Assembly (NCBI RefSeq): GCF_042956465.1
Contig: NZ_JBIBGL010000008.1
Location: 415,041 to 479,040, forward strand
DNA from: Embleya sp042956465
GTDB lineage: Bacteria > Actinomycetota > Actinomycetes > Streptomycetales > Streptomycetaceae
DNA: 64,000 nt
Direction: 5' to 3'
The notes beneath the pieces are model-generated. The model was not told the origin of the DNA. It did no database searches and saw only the letters and a program-made list of their open reading frames with translations. The first letter of the stretch is position 1, and every line of letters begins with the position of its first letter. Below are positions 8,326 through 17,081 of this stretch, piece after piece. The position numbers and the translations under genes are program-made.

Positions 8326-9759
8326 TCAACTCCCGCCCTGTGCAGGTGCGTTCGCCGACTCCCCGGTCTTCGGGTTCGCCGGCGAGGCAGGCGGACCCGA
8401 GTTCGGCGGCACCGGCGGGGTGGTCGGATTCACCGGACCCGCCGGCGGACTCACCGGGTTCGGCGCACCGGTCGCACCCGGCGCACCCGGCGACGGCGCC
8501 CCCTGCGGCAGTTGCCCACCAGGCTGCGTCGCCCCGCCCGGCTGCGTCGCCCCACCGGGCTGCGTCGCCCCGCCCGGTACCGGGTTCGCCGAGGGCTGTG
8601 CCCCCGGTCGCACCGGGATCGCGATCGTGAAGGGCGCCGTGCCCTCCTCGACGCGGCAACCGGCCGCGCCCGGTTCCACGACCACTCGCGGCTGCGGGAA
8701 CGGCAGGCTGTCGCGGTTGCGCACCAGGTTCGGTCCCGCGGGCCCACACCGATAGTCGTAGTCGGTGGGGGCGAGCCCGAGTTGCTTGCCGTTCTGATCG
8801 AAGAGCAGTACGTCCTTGAGCGGACGACCCTGCGCGTCGAAGGGATAGATGTTCTGCAGTCGTTCCCCGTCCAGCGTGCCCAGCAGGGTGCCGGCGTCCA
8901 GTTGGCGGCCCTCCATGGTGTGGTAATTCGGCGTGTACGGCGGCGGACCGTAGCTCACGGACTCCATCGAGCTGTCGTCCGGCTTCAGTTGCCCCGCGGC
9001 GAGCATCCCGATCCCGGCCCCGATCAGGAACGCGTTGATCGGCACCGCCACCCACACCAGTCGCCGATCGCGCGCCGCGCGCGGGCCCAGCCACAACGAC
9101 CCGACCAGTGCCAGCAAGCCGGCAACCACCGGCCACCACACGCCGCCGGCCACGACCCACGCGAGCACGGCCACGATCAGCGCCCGCGCCACCCACCAGG
9201 CACTTTGCAGACCCATCAGGAAGCGCACCGGCTCCGCCCATCGGCCGGTGCGCAAGGACTCCCCGAGAGCCCTCGCGCGGCGGGTGACCGACAGCGCGGC
9301 GACCTCGGGCAGCCCCGGATCACGGCCGCGCAACCACAATGCGTTCAGCGCTTCCACAGCCAGGCCCAGCAGACACGGAAAGATCCACCACCGGTTCGCC
9401 TCCTCCTTCTCGGAACCGATGGCGATCCCGGTCACGAACGCCGCGCCGAGCACGACGATCAGTCCCAGGCAAAGGAGTTCGACCTTGCCGAAGCCGGACA
9501 GGCGGCCCGGCCCGGTCGGCGTCAGCGGCGGATAGCCGGCCGCCGCGCGCAGTTCGGCCGCGTACTCGTGCGGGGTGCCCAGACGTGCGCGCAGCGACTC
9601 GGAGGTGACCGCGCCGTCGAGTTCGGCGACCACCTCGCTGAGGTTCACCTCGACGTCGTCCAGGATCTCCTCCGCCTCGGCGGCCGGCAGGTCGGCCAGA
9701 ACGCGGGCGACCTCGACGCGGTAGTCCTCCGCGACGGGGTGCAGTGCGGTGTCCTTCAT
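8326..9759 (-). CDS. HAAS-domain membrane protein
   Basis: The 477-residue protein starts with a HAAS/DUF1700-type helical domain (DYRVEVARVLADLPAAEAEE, residues 12-75). About six hydrophobic segments follow between residues 93 and 260. A Pro/Gly-rich external tail contains three GGATQP units from an 18-base repeat. The start at 9759 overlaps the PadR stop codon as ATGA, so the two genes are translationally coupled. PadR-HAAS pairs are widespread; the HAAS protein is thought to sense or control envelope state, but its activity is not established. Confidence 0.82.
   Translation of the reverse strand: MKDTALHPVAEDYRVEVARVLADLPAAEAEEILDDVEVNLSEVVAELDGAVTSESLRARLGTPHEYAAELRAAAGYPPLTPTGPGRLSGFGKVELLCLGLIVVLGAAFVTGIAIGSEKEEANRWWIFPCLLGLAVEALNALWLRGRDPGLPEVAALSVTRRARALGESLRTGRWAEPVRFLMGLQSAWWVARALIVAVLAWVVAGGVWWPVVAGLLALVGSLWLGPRAARDRRLVWVAVPINAFLIGAGIGMLAAGQLKPDDSSMESVSYGPPPYTPNYHTMEGRQLDAGTLLGTLDGERLQNIYPFDAQGRPLKDVLLFDQNGKQLGLAPTDYDYRCGPAGPNLVRNRDSLPFPQPRVVVEPGAAGCRVEEGTAPFTIAIPVRPGAQPSANPVPGGATQPGGATQPGGATQPGGQLPQGAPSPGAPGATGAPNPVSPPAGPVNPTTPPVPPNSGPPASPANPKTGESANAPAQGGS
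8521..8574 (-). repeat. 18-base tandem repeat, three copies
   Basis: Three near-identical units with the core GGCTGCGTCGCCCC encode GGATQP in the C-terminal tail of the HAAS protein. The frame is preserved. Confidence 0.8.
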
Positions 9760-10079
9760 CGGGTCTCCCCCACCAGTTCCGACATCGTCCGGGCGAACGA
9801 GTTCCACGTGTCGGTGGACTCCCGGAACCGCTCTCGGCCGGGCTCGTTCAAGGCGTAGTACTTGCGGTTCGGGCCTTCGTCGCTGGCCACCACGTAGGAC
9901 GTGAGGAGCCCGGCGTTGTACAGCCGCCGCAACGTGCCGTAGACCGACGCGTCGCCGACGTCGTCGAGGCCGGCCTTGCGCAACCTGCGCAGTACGTCGT
10001 AGCCGTAGCCGTCCTCCTCGCGCAGCACGGCAAGCACCGCGAGGTCCAGCACTCCCTTGAGCAACTGACTCGGATCCAT
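9756..10079 (-). CDS. PadR-family transcriptional regulator
   Basis: The 107-residue protein has the PadR winged helix: LLKGVLDLAVLAVLREEDGY, then GYDVLRRLRKAGLDDVGDAS and the VYGTLRRLYNAGLL recognition/wing region. The start at 10079 follows CTGGAGGGGTC. It overlaps the HAAS gene by four bases and surely forms an operon with it. A near-perfect 24-base palindrome 19 bases upstream is the likely autoregulatory operator. Confidence 0.9.
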   Translation of the reverse strand: MDPSQLLKGVLDLAVLAVLREEDGYGYDVLRRLRKAGLDDVGDASVYGTLRRLYNAGLLTSYVVASDEGPNRKYYALNEPGRERFRESTDTWNSFARTMSELVGETR

Positions 10080-10097
10080 GACCCCTCCAGCTCTTGT

Positions 10098-10121
10098 GCG
10101 TTGCACGGTACCACGCAATGC
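10098..10121. promoter_or_regulatory. PadR operator palindrome
   Basis: The 24-base site has matching arms GC-N-TTGC-NN and NN-GCAA-N-GC around a central GGTACC. It sits immediately upstream of the PadR-HAAS operon. PadR dimers bind such palindromes in their own promoters, so autorepression is likely. Confidence 0.6.
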
Positions 10122-10231
10122 GTAGTAGTGGTCGAGCCGAACCCGACCGCGATATCGGCGCAGCCGGCACAGCGGATCGGCCCGGACTCGCATGTGCAGT
10201 AGGGAAGGCCGTCGGGCAAGGAGACGACAGA

Positions 10232-10560
10232 ATGCGGTTCGAGGGCTTCGCGGCGGCTCGACTGCCGGCCTTGCCGCGCTATGCCGCACTGCCGTGCGGG
10301 GATCGGGAGTTGGCGCGAGACCTCGTCCAGGAAGCCCTGACGAAGGCACTCGTGCGCTGGAAACGCATCGGTTCCCTCGACCGACCGGACGCCTACGTCC
10401 GCACGAGGGTCACCAACGAGTTCCTGCCCCTGCGCCGACGCAAGGCCGTGCGCACGGTGGCGCCGACCTACCAGGCCGATGTTCTCCTCGATGGCCTTCG
10501 GAAACTGCGCGGCCCCGAACACCTGGACAACTCCGCCGAACTGAAAGCCACATCCGGACG
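10232..10560 (+). pseudogene. Truncated ECF sigma factor remnant (SigE-like actinobacterial family)
   Basis: From the ATG at 10232 (ribosome site AAGGAG) the frame reads FEGFAAARLPAL, GDRELARDLVQEALTKALVR and DAYVRTRVTNEFL, ending in RRRKAVRTV. This is the region 2 sequence of the ECF family that includes actinobacterial SigE-type, about 160-180-residue factors. The similarity then stops; region 4, with its helix-turn-helix, is absent and the frame drifts into unrelated sequence running antisense to the deaminase gene. It is therefore a decayed or truncated copy that should not bind -35 elements. Confidence 0.7.
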
Positions 10561-10644
10561 GGACGGCCGTACTCCCTTGCCGGGCACGGGAGTTACGCCC
10601 ACATCCGATATCAGCCGACGCCCGGTGTCAGCCCACCTCCGGCG

Positions 10645-11670
10645 TCAGCCCGCCGCCGCCACCCAGGCGTCCAACTCCGCCACGTACCCGTCCCGCAGGT
10701 CTTCCGGCAGCCACGCGATCGCGAACGCGTTGTACTCGAAGCGGGCCACCTCGGCCCGGCTCAGGCCCAGGACGGCCTGGGTGCGTTCGAGGTTCTCCTG
10801 CACGTAGGCGTCCATGTACGCCGGGTCGTCCGAGTTGATCGTGACCAGGATGCCCTCGTCCAGCATCCGCCGGATCTCCTGCTCCTTGATCCCGTCCACC
10901 ACGAAGGAGTTGGAGACCGGACACACCGTCAGACCGAGCCCGCGTTCCTTGATCGCCGCGACCAGCTTCGGGTCCTCCAGGGCGTTGGAGCCGTGGTCGA
11001 TCCGGTCCACACCGATGTCCTCGATCGCCTGACGGATGTGCTCGACGCTGTTCTCCTGGTCGACGTCGCAGTGCATGGTGAGCCGGAAGCCCTCGGCCCG
11101 GGCCCGCGCGTACACCGCGGCGAACTTGGCCGGCGGGTTGCCGCGCTCGTCGGAGTCGAGCCCGATGCCCACGATCCACTCCCGGTACGCCAGCGACTGC
11201 ACCAGCGTGGCCATCGCGTACTCGGCCTGGAAGTCGCGCAGGAAGCACATGATCAACTGGGCCCGGATGCCCAGTTCGCGGCGCGCGTCCCCGATCGCCC
11301 GGGTGAGCCCGCGTACGACCACGTCGAACGGCACGCCGCGTCCGGTGTGCGCCTGCGGGTCGAAGAACATCTCCACGTACCGCACGTTCTGCGCGGCGGC
11401 CTTGCGCAGGTACGCCATGGCCAGGTCGTAGAAGTCCGGCTCGTGCACGAGGACCTGCATGCCCTCGTAGTAGACCGTCAGGAAGGACGCAAGGCTGTCG
11501 AACCGATACGAGGCACGCATCTCCTCGACCGAGGAGTACGGCAGTTCGATCCCGTTGCGCTCGGCCAGCGCGAACTTCAGCTCGGGCTCCAGCGTGCCCT
11601 CGATGTGCAGATGCAGCTCGCACATGGGCAGTCCGGCGATGAAGTCGCGCATGTCGCGGGCGTCTTGCAT
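10645..11670 (-). CDS. Adenosine/adenine deaminase-family metal hydrolase with altered active-site motif
   Basis: The 341-residue protein has the family's metal ligands: HLHIEGTLEPE near the N-terminus, H at about residue 195, IDHGSNALED and VTINSDDPAYM. The EGTLEPE form resembles adenine-deaminase-like members more than classical adenosine deaminase. In classical enzymes the second metal His is followed by Ala-Gly-Glu, where Glu is the proton donor. Here the sequence is HCDVDQE, so that Glu is not in the usual place. The start has GGAGGAC upstream. It leads a run of quinone genes but a link is unproven; the substrate may be a purine derivative. Confidence 0.78.
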   Translation of the reverse strand: MQDARDMRDFIAGLPMCELHLHIEGTLEPELKFALAERNGIELPYSSVEEMRASYRFDSLASFLTVYYEGMQVLVHEPDFYDLAMAYLRKAAAQNVRYVEMFFDPQAHTGRGVPFDVVVRGLTRAIGDARRELGIRAQLIMCFLRDFQAEYAMATLVQSLAYREWIVGIGLDSDERGNPPAKFAAVYARARAEGFRLTMHCDVDQENSVEHIRQAIEDIGVDRIDHGSNALEDPKLVAAIKERGLGLTVCPVSNSFVVDGIKEQEIRRMLDEGILVTINSDDPAYMDAYVQENLERTQAVLGLSRAEVARFEYNAFAIAWLPEDLRDGYVAELDAWVAAAG

Positions 11671-11845
11671 GGGAGCAGTCCTCCGAAGTCGTAGGGAGTC
11701 GTGGTGATGGTGCGCCCGTCGAGCCAAGCACACCACCACTGCGCGCGCACCACACCGACACCAGGTGCGCGTCCCGCCCGCCCCTACTACGCACGCGTCA
11801 TGCGGGTCCGGGCGGCACGCCCGCACCCGCACGCCCGCACCCGTG

Positions 11846-13156
11846 TCACGCCGCGGGCGCGATCCGCACCATGCCGTTGATGATCCGGTCCATCGCGTCG
11901 CCGCCGCGCGGGTCGGTCAGGTTGGCCAGCATCTTGAGCACGAACTTCATCAGCATCGGGTGCGGCAGGCCGTGCTTGGTGGCGAAGTTCATCACCCGCG
12001 GGTCGCCGATCAGCTTCACGAACACCCGACCGAGCGTGTAGTAACCGCCGTAGGTCTGCTTGAGGATGCGCGGATAGTCGTGCAACGCGCGCTCGCGGCC
12101 CTCGGGCGTGAGTCGGGCCACCGCCTGGGTGATCACCTGGGCTGCGATCTCGCCGGACTCCATCGCGTAGGCGATGCCCTCGCCGTTGAACGGGTTGACC
12201 ATCCCGCCCGCGTCGCCGACCAGCAACAGGCCCTTGGTGTAGTGCGGTTGGCGGTTGAAGCCCATCGGGAGCGCGGCGCCCCGGATCGGGCCCTCCTGGT
12301 TCTCGTCGGTGTAGCCCCACTCCTCGGGCATCCCCGCGACCCAGCCCTTGAGCAGGTCGCGGTAGTCGATGTCCTTGAACGCGGAGGAGGTGTTCAGCAG
12401 GCCCAGGCCCACGTTCGAGGTGCCGTCGCCCATGCCGAACACCCAGCCGTAGCCGGGCAGCAGCTTCTCCTGGCCGTCGCGCCGGTCCCACAGCTCCAGC
12501 CACGACTCCAGGTAGTCGTCGTCGCTGCGCGGGGACTTGAAGTAGGTGCGCACCGCGACGCCCATCGGGCGGTCCTCGCGGCGGTGCAGGCCCATCGCGA
12601 GCGAGAGCCGGGTCGAGTTGCCGTCGGCGGCGACCACGATCGGCGCGCGGAAGACGGTCTCCTCCTTGGCGCCGTTCATCCGCACGTTGACGCCGACGAT
12701 CCGGCCGGTGCGGTCGTCCAGGATCGGACCGGTGACGTTGGCGCGTTCGTACAGCTTGGCACCGGCGGAGGCCGCCTGGCGGGCCAGGATCTCGTCGAAG
12801 TCGGCCCGCTTGCGGACCAGGCCGTGCGCGGGGTAGCTGGCCAGGTCGGGCCAGTCCAGTTCCAGGCGCATGCCGCCGCCGAGGATCCGCAGACCCTTGT
12901 TCGGCAGCCAACCGGCCTCGACCGAGGTGTCCACGCCCATCGCGATCAGCTGCTTGGTGGCGCGCGGGGTGAGCCCGTCGCCGCAGACCTTCTCCCGGGG
13001 GAACTCGGTCTTCTCCAGCAGGATCACGCTGACGCCGGACTTGGCCAGGTGATACGCCGTGGTCGATCCGGCCGGACCGGCCCCGACCACGATGACGTCG
13101 GCCTCATGCGTCGAGTCGGCGCGCTTGGTGGTTGTGACGGGCGCTTGGTCGGTCAC
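11846..13156 (-). CDS. Geranylgeranyl-reductase-family FAD oxidoreductase (menaquinone side-chain reductase type)
   Basis: The 436-residue flavoprotein starts with a Rossmann FAD-binding motif, VIVVGAGPAGSTTAYHL (residues 19-35). It has the CGDGLTPRA motif of geranylgeranyl reductases and the second FAD motif GDAGGMVNPFNGEGI (about residue 310). In actinobacteria such enzymes, MenJ in mycobacteria, saturate isoprene units of menaquinone. Its place directly upstream of menG on the same strand fits that role. The GTG start at 13156 follows GGGGAG. Another prenyl substrate cannot be excluded. Confidence 0.82.
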   Translation of the reverse strand: MTDQAPVTTTKRADSTHEADVIVVGAGPAGSTTAYHLAKSGVSVILLEKTEFPREKVCGDGLTPRATKQLIAMGVDTSVEAGWLPNKGLRILGGGMRLELDWPDLASYPAHGLVRKRADFDEILARQAASAGAKLYERANVTGPILDDRTGRIVGVNVRMNGAKEETVFRAPIVVAADGNSTRLSLAMGLHRREDRPMGVAVRTYFKSPRSDDDYLESWLELWDRRDGQEKLLPGYGWVFGMGDGTSNVGLGLLNTSSAFKDIDYRDLLKGWVAGMPEEWGYTDENQEGPIRGAALPMGFNRQPHYTKGLLLVGDAGGMVNPFNGEGIAYAMESGEIAAQVITQAVARLTPEGRERALHDYPRILKQTYGGYYTLGRVFVKLIGDPRVMNFATKHGLPHPMLMKFVLKMLANLTDPRGGDAMDRIINGMVRIAPAA

Positions 13157-13188
13157 GGACGACTCCCCTGGAAGTCTCTGCGGCAGTA

Positions 13189-13209
13189 CCGAAACCGGGA
13201 CGGTTCCGG
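13189..13209. promoter_or_regulatory. Inverted repeat upstream of the reductase gene
   Basis: Arms CCGAAACCG and CGGTTCCGG, matching at eight of nine places with three bases between, lie 33 bases above the GTG start. It may be an operator; no cognate regulator is identified. Confidence 0.35.
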
Positions 13210-13281
13210 CCGGACAAGTCTATGAGGAGCGGGTGGGCGGCCGGCCCGTGGCCACTCGCCGGGCACGGAACGGCCCGTGGC

Positions 13282-13980
13282 TCACTCGCACGGTCGGAAA
13301 CCCCGGTGCAGCGCGACGACCCCGCCGGTGAGGTTGCGCCAGGCCGGGTGCGCCCAGCCCGCCTTGCCGACCAGCGCCGCCAGGCCCGCCTGATCGGGCC
13401 ACGCGCGGATCGACTCGGCCAGGTAGACGTACGCGTCGGGGTTGCTGCTGACCGCGGTGGCCACCGCCGGCAGCGCGCGCATCAGATACTCCACGTACAC
13501 GGTCTCGAACGGGCGCCAGGTGGGCCGGCTGAACTCGCAGACCACCAGTCGCCCGCCCGGTCGGGTCACCCGCAACATCTCGCGCAGCGCGCCCTCGGTG
13601 TCGCTGACGTTGCGCAGGCCGAACGAGATGGTCACCGCGTCGAACGTGGCGTCCTTGAACGGAAGCCTGGTCGCGTCGCCCGCGGTGAAGGGCAACTCCG
13701 GGTGCTTGCGCTTGCCCTCGCGCAGCATGCCCACGGAGAAGTCGCACGGCACCACCTCCGCGCCCGCGTCCCGGAAGGGCAGCGAGGAGGTGCCGGTGCC
13801 GGCCGCGAGGTCGAGTACACGCTCTCCCGGGCGGGCGTCCACGGCGCGCGCGACGGCCTTGCGCCAGGACCGGTCCTGGCCCATCGACAGCACGGTGTTG
13901 GTCAGGTCGTAGCGCGCCGCGACCGCGTCGAACATCGACGCGACTTCACGCGGTTGCTTGTCCAGGGAGGCTCGGGTCAC
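13282..13980 (-). CDS. menG: Demethylmenaquinone methyltransferase
   Basis: The 232-residue SAM enzyme catalyses the last step of menaquinone synthesis, C-methylation of demethylmenaquinone. It shows the UbiE/MenG signature: MFDAVAARYDLTNTVLS near the N-terminus, motif I VLDLAAGTGTSSL, and the Gly-Leu-Arg-Asn motif SFGLRNVSD. The GTG start at 13980 gives the normal family length; a longer frame upstream has no support. It lies 126 bases after the reductase gene and in the same orientation as mqnC and mqnA. Length and motifs are complete. Confidence 0.93.
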   Translation of the reverse strand: MTRASLDKQPREVASMFDAVAARYDLTNTVLSMGQDRSWRKAVARAVDARPGERVLDLAAGTGTSSLPFRDAGAEVVPCDFSVGMLREGKRKHPELPFTAGDATRLPFKDATFDAVTISFGLRNVSDTEGALREMLRVTRPGGRLVVCEFSRPTWRPFETVYVEYLMRALPAVATAVSSNPDAYVYLAESIRAWPDQAGLAALVGKAGWAHPAWRNLTGGVVALHRGFRPCE

Positions 13981-14095
13981 CCGGCCATCATCTCGCGCCC
14001 GGACCCGCCGCCGGGCCCAGGGGGCACGCAACGCACCGGGCGGGTCGCGTACCGCATGCGACCCGCCCGGTGTGCGCCGTGTCGGCGCGGTGCGC

Positions 14096-14272
14096 TCATC
14101 GACGCCCGACGCCACCGCCGACGCCACGCTTGTTGGCTCCGACACCGCCGCCGACGCGGCCGATGCGGGCACCGATGCCCACGCCACCACCGCCGCCGCC
14201 GGTGCGACGGCCTCGCCGACGACGCGGCGTCATGGCATGGACGATGGAGCGAATTCGGGTACCGACGGACAT
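14096..14272 (-). CDS. Small basic glycine-rich protein, unknown function
   Basis: An ATG at 14272 is preceded by a very strong ribosome site, GAGGAGG, seven bases away. The 58-residue product begins MSVGTRIRSIVHAMTPRRRR and continues as a Gly/Val/Arg-rich tail (GGVGIGARIGRVGGGVG). It has no hydrophobic segment and is strongly basic, so nucleic-acid binding is a guess. It sits alone between menG and the deaminase gene. I do not recognise the family; the ribosome site is the main argument that it is real. Confidence 0.6.
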   Translation of the reverse strand: MSVGTRIRSIVHAMTPRRRRGRRTGGGGGGVGIGARIGRVGGGVGANKRGVGGGVGRR

Positions 14273-14495
14273 GGTGTGCCTCCTCAATCATCCCGAGCAG
14301 GCAGGGCCCGGGTCGGAAAGGTGAGTTCTGCGACCGTGTCGTTCCGACCAGGCGCCTGCCCGGGGTTCGCCCGGCTATGCGTGGTCGTGCAAAAACGATC
14401 GTGCGCCCGGTCGGCGCACGGCCCGCGGACCCGCCGCCGGTCGACCCGACACCTCGCCCCGCGGACCCGTCACCCCGCCGCCCCTCGACCCGCCG

Positions 14496-15740
14496 TCAGC
14501 GCCGATGCACGAGCCGCCCGCCGAGCACCGTGGCCACGCACGACCCGGTGCCGTGCGCCAGCAGCGCCGCGTACGGGTCGCCCTGCGTCGGCACGTCGAA
14601 CACCGCGAGGTCGGCAAGGCCGCCCGGGCGCAGCGTGCCGGCGCCGTCGAGGCCGCCCATCGCCGCCGCGCCGCCGACCGTGACCGCCTCGACCAGGCGC
14701 CGGTCCAGGTCGTCCGAGCGGTAGCCCTGCCGGATCGCCAGTTCCCGGGCCGCCGCCGCCTCTTCCCACATGTCCAGGGACGGCGAGGAGGCGAGCGAGT
14801 CGGTGCCCAGCGCGAGCGGCGCGCCCTCGGCCAGGTAGTCGGCGACCGCCGGCTCCCCCGCCGCCAGGATCGTGTTGGAGCGCACGCACAGCGCGACCGC
14901 CGTGCCCTGTTCGCGCAGCAGCGCGCGATCGTCGGCGGCCAGGTGCACGCCGTGCGCGACGTGGACGTCGGGGCCCAGCCCGTCGAACCCGGCCAGGTAG
15001 GCTGCCGGGCCGCCGCCGCTGCCGCCGTCGAGCAGTTCCAGGGCCATCCCGGAGGCCCGGTTCAGTTCGGCGAACCGACCGGTGCCGTGCCGGATGAACT
15101 CGGCCTCGTGCGCGGTCTCCGCCAGGTGCGGGTGCAGCCGCAGCCCGCGCTCGCGCGCGATCGCGACGCACTCCTTGAACACCGCCGTGCCGACCGTGAA
15201 CGGGGTGTGCGGCGACACGCCCAACACCCGCCCGCCGCTCGCCCCGTCCAGCGTGTCCAGGAAGGCCGCCCGCCGCCCGCCGGCCCACATCGCGTCGTCC
15301 GCGATCACCTCGACGTAGCTGATCCCGCGCAGCCCCGACCGGCCCACCGGCACGAGCACGCACGGGTCGGTGACCACGTCCGCCACCGCCGTGGTCCCCG
15401 ACCGCAACATGTGGTGCACCCCGCGGCGCGCGCTCTCCTGCCACATCACCTCGGAGAAGTCGGCCCGCCGCTCGATCAACGTGCGAATCCACTCCGGGAA
15501 GGCCAGCCCGGACAGCGCGAGATCCCCGAAGTCGGTGTACTGCAGATGCGCGTGCGCATTCACCAGCCCCGGCATCAGCACCCCGCGCCACACCCGCTCA
15601 CGGGCGCCCGCGGAGCCCAACTCGCCCCGCGGGCCCACCGCGACGATCCGCCCGTCCTCCACGAGCACGGCGCCGTCGCGAATGGGCTCCGCATCGACCA
15701 TCGACAGGACAACGGGCGCAACATGCAGCGTCGAAGACAT
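14496..15740 (-). CDS. mqnX: Amidohydrolase, candidate aminodeoxyfutalosine deaminase
   Basis: The 414-residue protein is of the cytosine deaminase/chlorohydrolase group (COG0402). Metal ligands are visible in LVNAHAHL, in the HPHLAE block near residue 205, in HVAHGVHL and in GTDSLASSPSLD. Some members deaminate 6-aminodeoxyfutalosine to futalosine in menaquinone synthesis, having first been annotated as chlorohydrolases. Its stop lies just beyond menG, and its start is 23 bases downstream of the mqnC stop. That context makes MqnX the best call. The catalytic residues fit a deaminase; the substrate is inferred from context. Confidence 0.75.
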   Translation of the reverse strand: MSSTLHVAPVVLSMVDAEPIRDGAVLVEDGRIVAVGPRGELGSAGARERVWRGVLMPGLVNAHAHLQYTDFGDLALSGLAFPEWIRTLIERRADFSEVMWQESARRGVHHMLRSGTTAVADVVTDPCVLVPVGRSGLRGISYVEVIADDAMWAGGRRAAFLDTLDGASGGRVLGVSPHTPFTVGTAVFKECVAIARERGLRLHPHLAETAHEAEFIRHGTGRFAELNRASGMALELLDGGSGGGPAAYLAGFDGLGPDVHVAHGVHLAADDRALLREQGTAVALCVRSNTILAAGEPAVADYLAEGAPLALGTDSLASSPSLDMWEEAAAARELAIRQGYRSDDLDRRLVEAVTVGGAAAMGGLDGAGTLRPGGLADLAVFDVPTQGDPYAALLAHGTGSCVATVLGGRLVHRR

Positions 15741-15763
15741 GCGCCCATCATCCCAAGCCGGTT

Positions 15764-16954
15764 TCAGCGGGCGTCGACGACCTCGAGTCCGGTGCGGGCG
15801 GTGCCGCCGGCGAGGGCCGTGGAGGAGAAGTGCGAGATCACCTTGTCGTCGACCGGGTCGTTCGCCGGGTCGTCGTGCACGATCAGGTGGTTGTACGTGG
15901 TGTCGCGCTGGGCCGGGATCCGGCCGGCGGCGCGGATCAGGTGCAGCAGCTCCATCCGGTTGGAGCGGTGCTTGGCGCCCGCGGAGGAGACCACGTTCTC
16001 CTCCAGCATGACCGAGCCCAGGTCGTCCGCGCCGTAGTGCAGGGTGAGCTGACCGGCCTCCTTGCCCGTGGTCAGCCACGAGCCCTGGATGTGCGCGACG
16101 TTGTGCAGGAACAGGCGGGCCACCGCGATCAGGCGCAGGTATTCGAGCAGGGTGGCCTGCGTCTGGCCCTTCAGGTGGTTGTTCTCCGGCTGGTAGGTGT
16201 ACGGGATGAAGGCCCGGAAACCGCCCGTGCGGTCCTGCACGTCGCGGATCATCCGCAGGTGCTCGATCCGCTCGGCGTTGGTCTCGCCGGTGCCCATCAG
16301 CATCGTCGAGGTGGACTCCACGCCCAGCCCGTGCGCGGTCTCCATGATCTCCAGCCAGCGTTCGCCGGACTCCTTGAGCGGCGCGATCGCCTTGCGCGGG
16401 CGCTCCGGGAGCAGCTCCGCGCCGGCGCCCGCGAACGAGTCCAGGCCGGCCGCGTGGATGCGCGTGATGGCCTCCTCGATGCCCACTCCGGAGACCTTGG
16501 CCATGTGCGCGACCTCGGAGGCCCCGAGCGAGTGGATGACCAGCTGCGGGAACTCGGCCTTGATCGCGGCGAACGAGCGCTCGTAGTACTCGACGCCGAA
16601 GTCGGGGTGGTGCCCGCCCTGGAACATGATCTGCGTACCGCCGAGTTCGACCGTCTCCGCGCACCGGCGCAGGATGTCGTCGATCTCCCGGACCCAGCCC
16701 TTCTCACTCTTGGGCGGAGCGTAGAACGCGCAGAACTTGCACGCGGTGACGCACACGTTCGTGTAGTTGATGTTGCGCTCGATGATGTACGTCGCGATGT
16801 CGACGGTGTCCGCGTAGCGCATGCGCCGCGCGGCGTCGGCGGCCCGGCCGAGCGCATGCAGCGGGGCGTGCACGTACAGGGCGAGTGCCTCGTCGGGCGT
16901 GATCCGCCCACCGCCGGCGGCCCGGTCCAGGACCGGCTGGAGATCGCTGATCAC
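15764..16954 (-). CDS. mqnC: Cyclic dehypoxanthinyl futalosine synthase (radical SAM)
   Basis: The 396-residue radical-SAM enzyme cyclises dehypoxanthine futalosine in the futalosine pathway. The iron-sulphur cluster motif is NVCVTACKFCAF (Cys-X3-Cys-X2-Cys) at about residues 67-78. MFQGGHHPD and TSTMLMGTGET are typical of MqnC/MqnE. A final HLIVHDDPANDP-like C-terminus agrees with MqnC rather than MqnE. The GTG at 16954 has GGAGG seven bases before it. It is followed after 23 bases by the deaminase gene, so the two are probably co-transcribed. Confidence 0.93.
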   Translation of the reverse strand: MISDLQPVLDRAAGGGRITPDEALALYVHAPLHALGRAADAARRMRYADTVDIATYIIERNINYTNVCVTACKFCAFYAPPKSEKGWVREIDDILRRCAETVELGGTQIMFQGGHHPDFGVEYYERSFAAIKAEFPQLVIHSLGASEVAHMAKVSGVGIEEAITRIHAAGLDSFAGAGAELLPERPRKAIAPLKESGERWLEIMETAHGLGVESTSTMLMGTGETNAERIEHLRMIRDVQDRTGGFRAFIPYTYQPENNHLKGQTQATLLEYLRLIAVARLFLHNVAHIQGSWLTTGKEAGQLTLHYGADDLGSVMLEENVVSSAGAKHRSNRMELLHLIRAAGRIPAQRDTTYNHLIVHDDPANDPVDDKVISHFSSTALAGGTARTGLEVVDAR

Positions 16955-17081
16955 GGGGAAGCCTCCGCATGGAACGAATACGAGTGGAACGGGTGCGCGT
17001 ACGACGAGTGCGCGTCGAGCGAACGAGCGCCCAGCGCGTGGGCGCGGCACGAATGCTCGTGAACGAGCCTATCCGGCGCGC

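Noticed and set aside
7111..9858. A 900-codon plus-strand open frame
   Set aside because: It runs antisense through two real genes and a low-complexity spacer; its product has no recognisable domain.
10645..11670. Assignment of this deaminase-family gene as MqnX
   Set aside because: The COG0402-type amidohydrolase touching mqnC is a better candidate, and this protein lacks the usual catalytic Glu motif.
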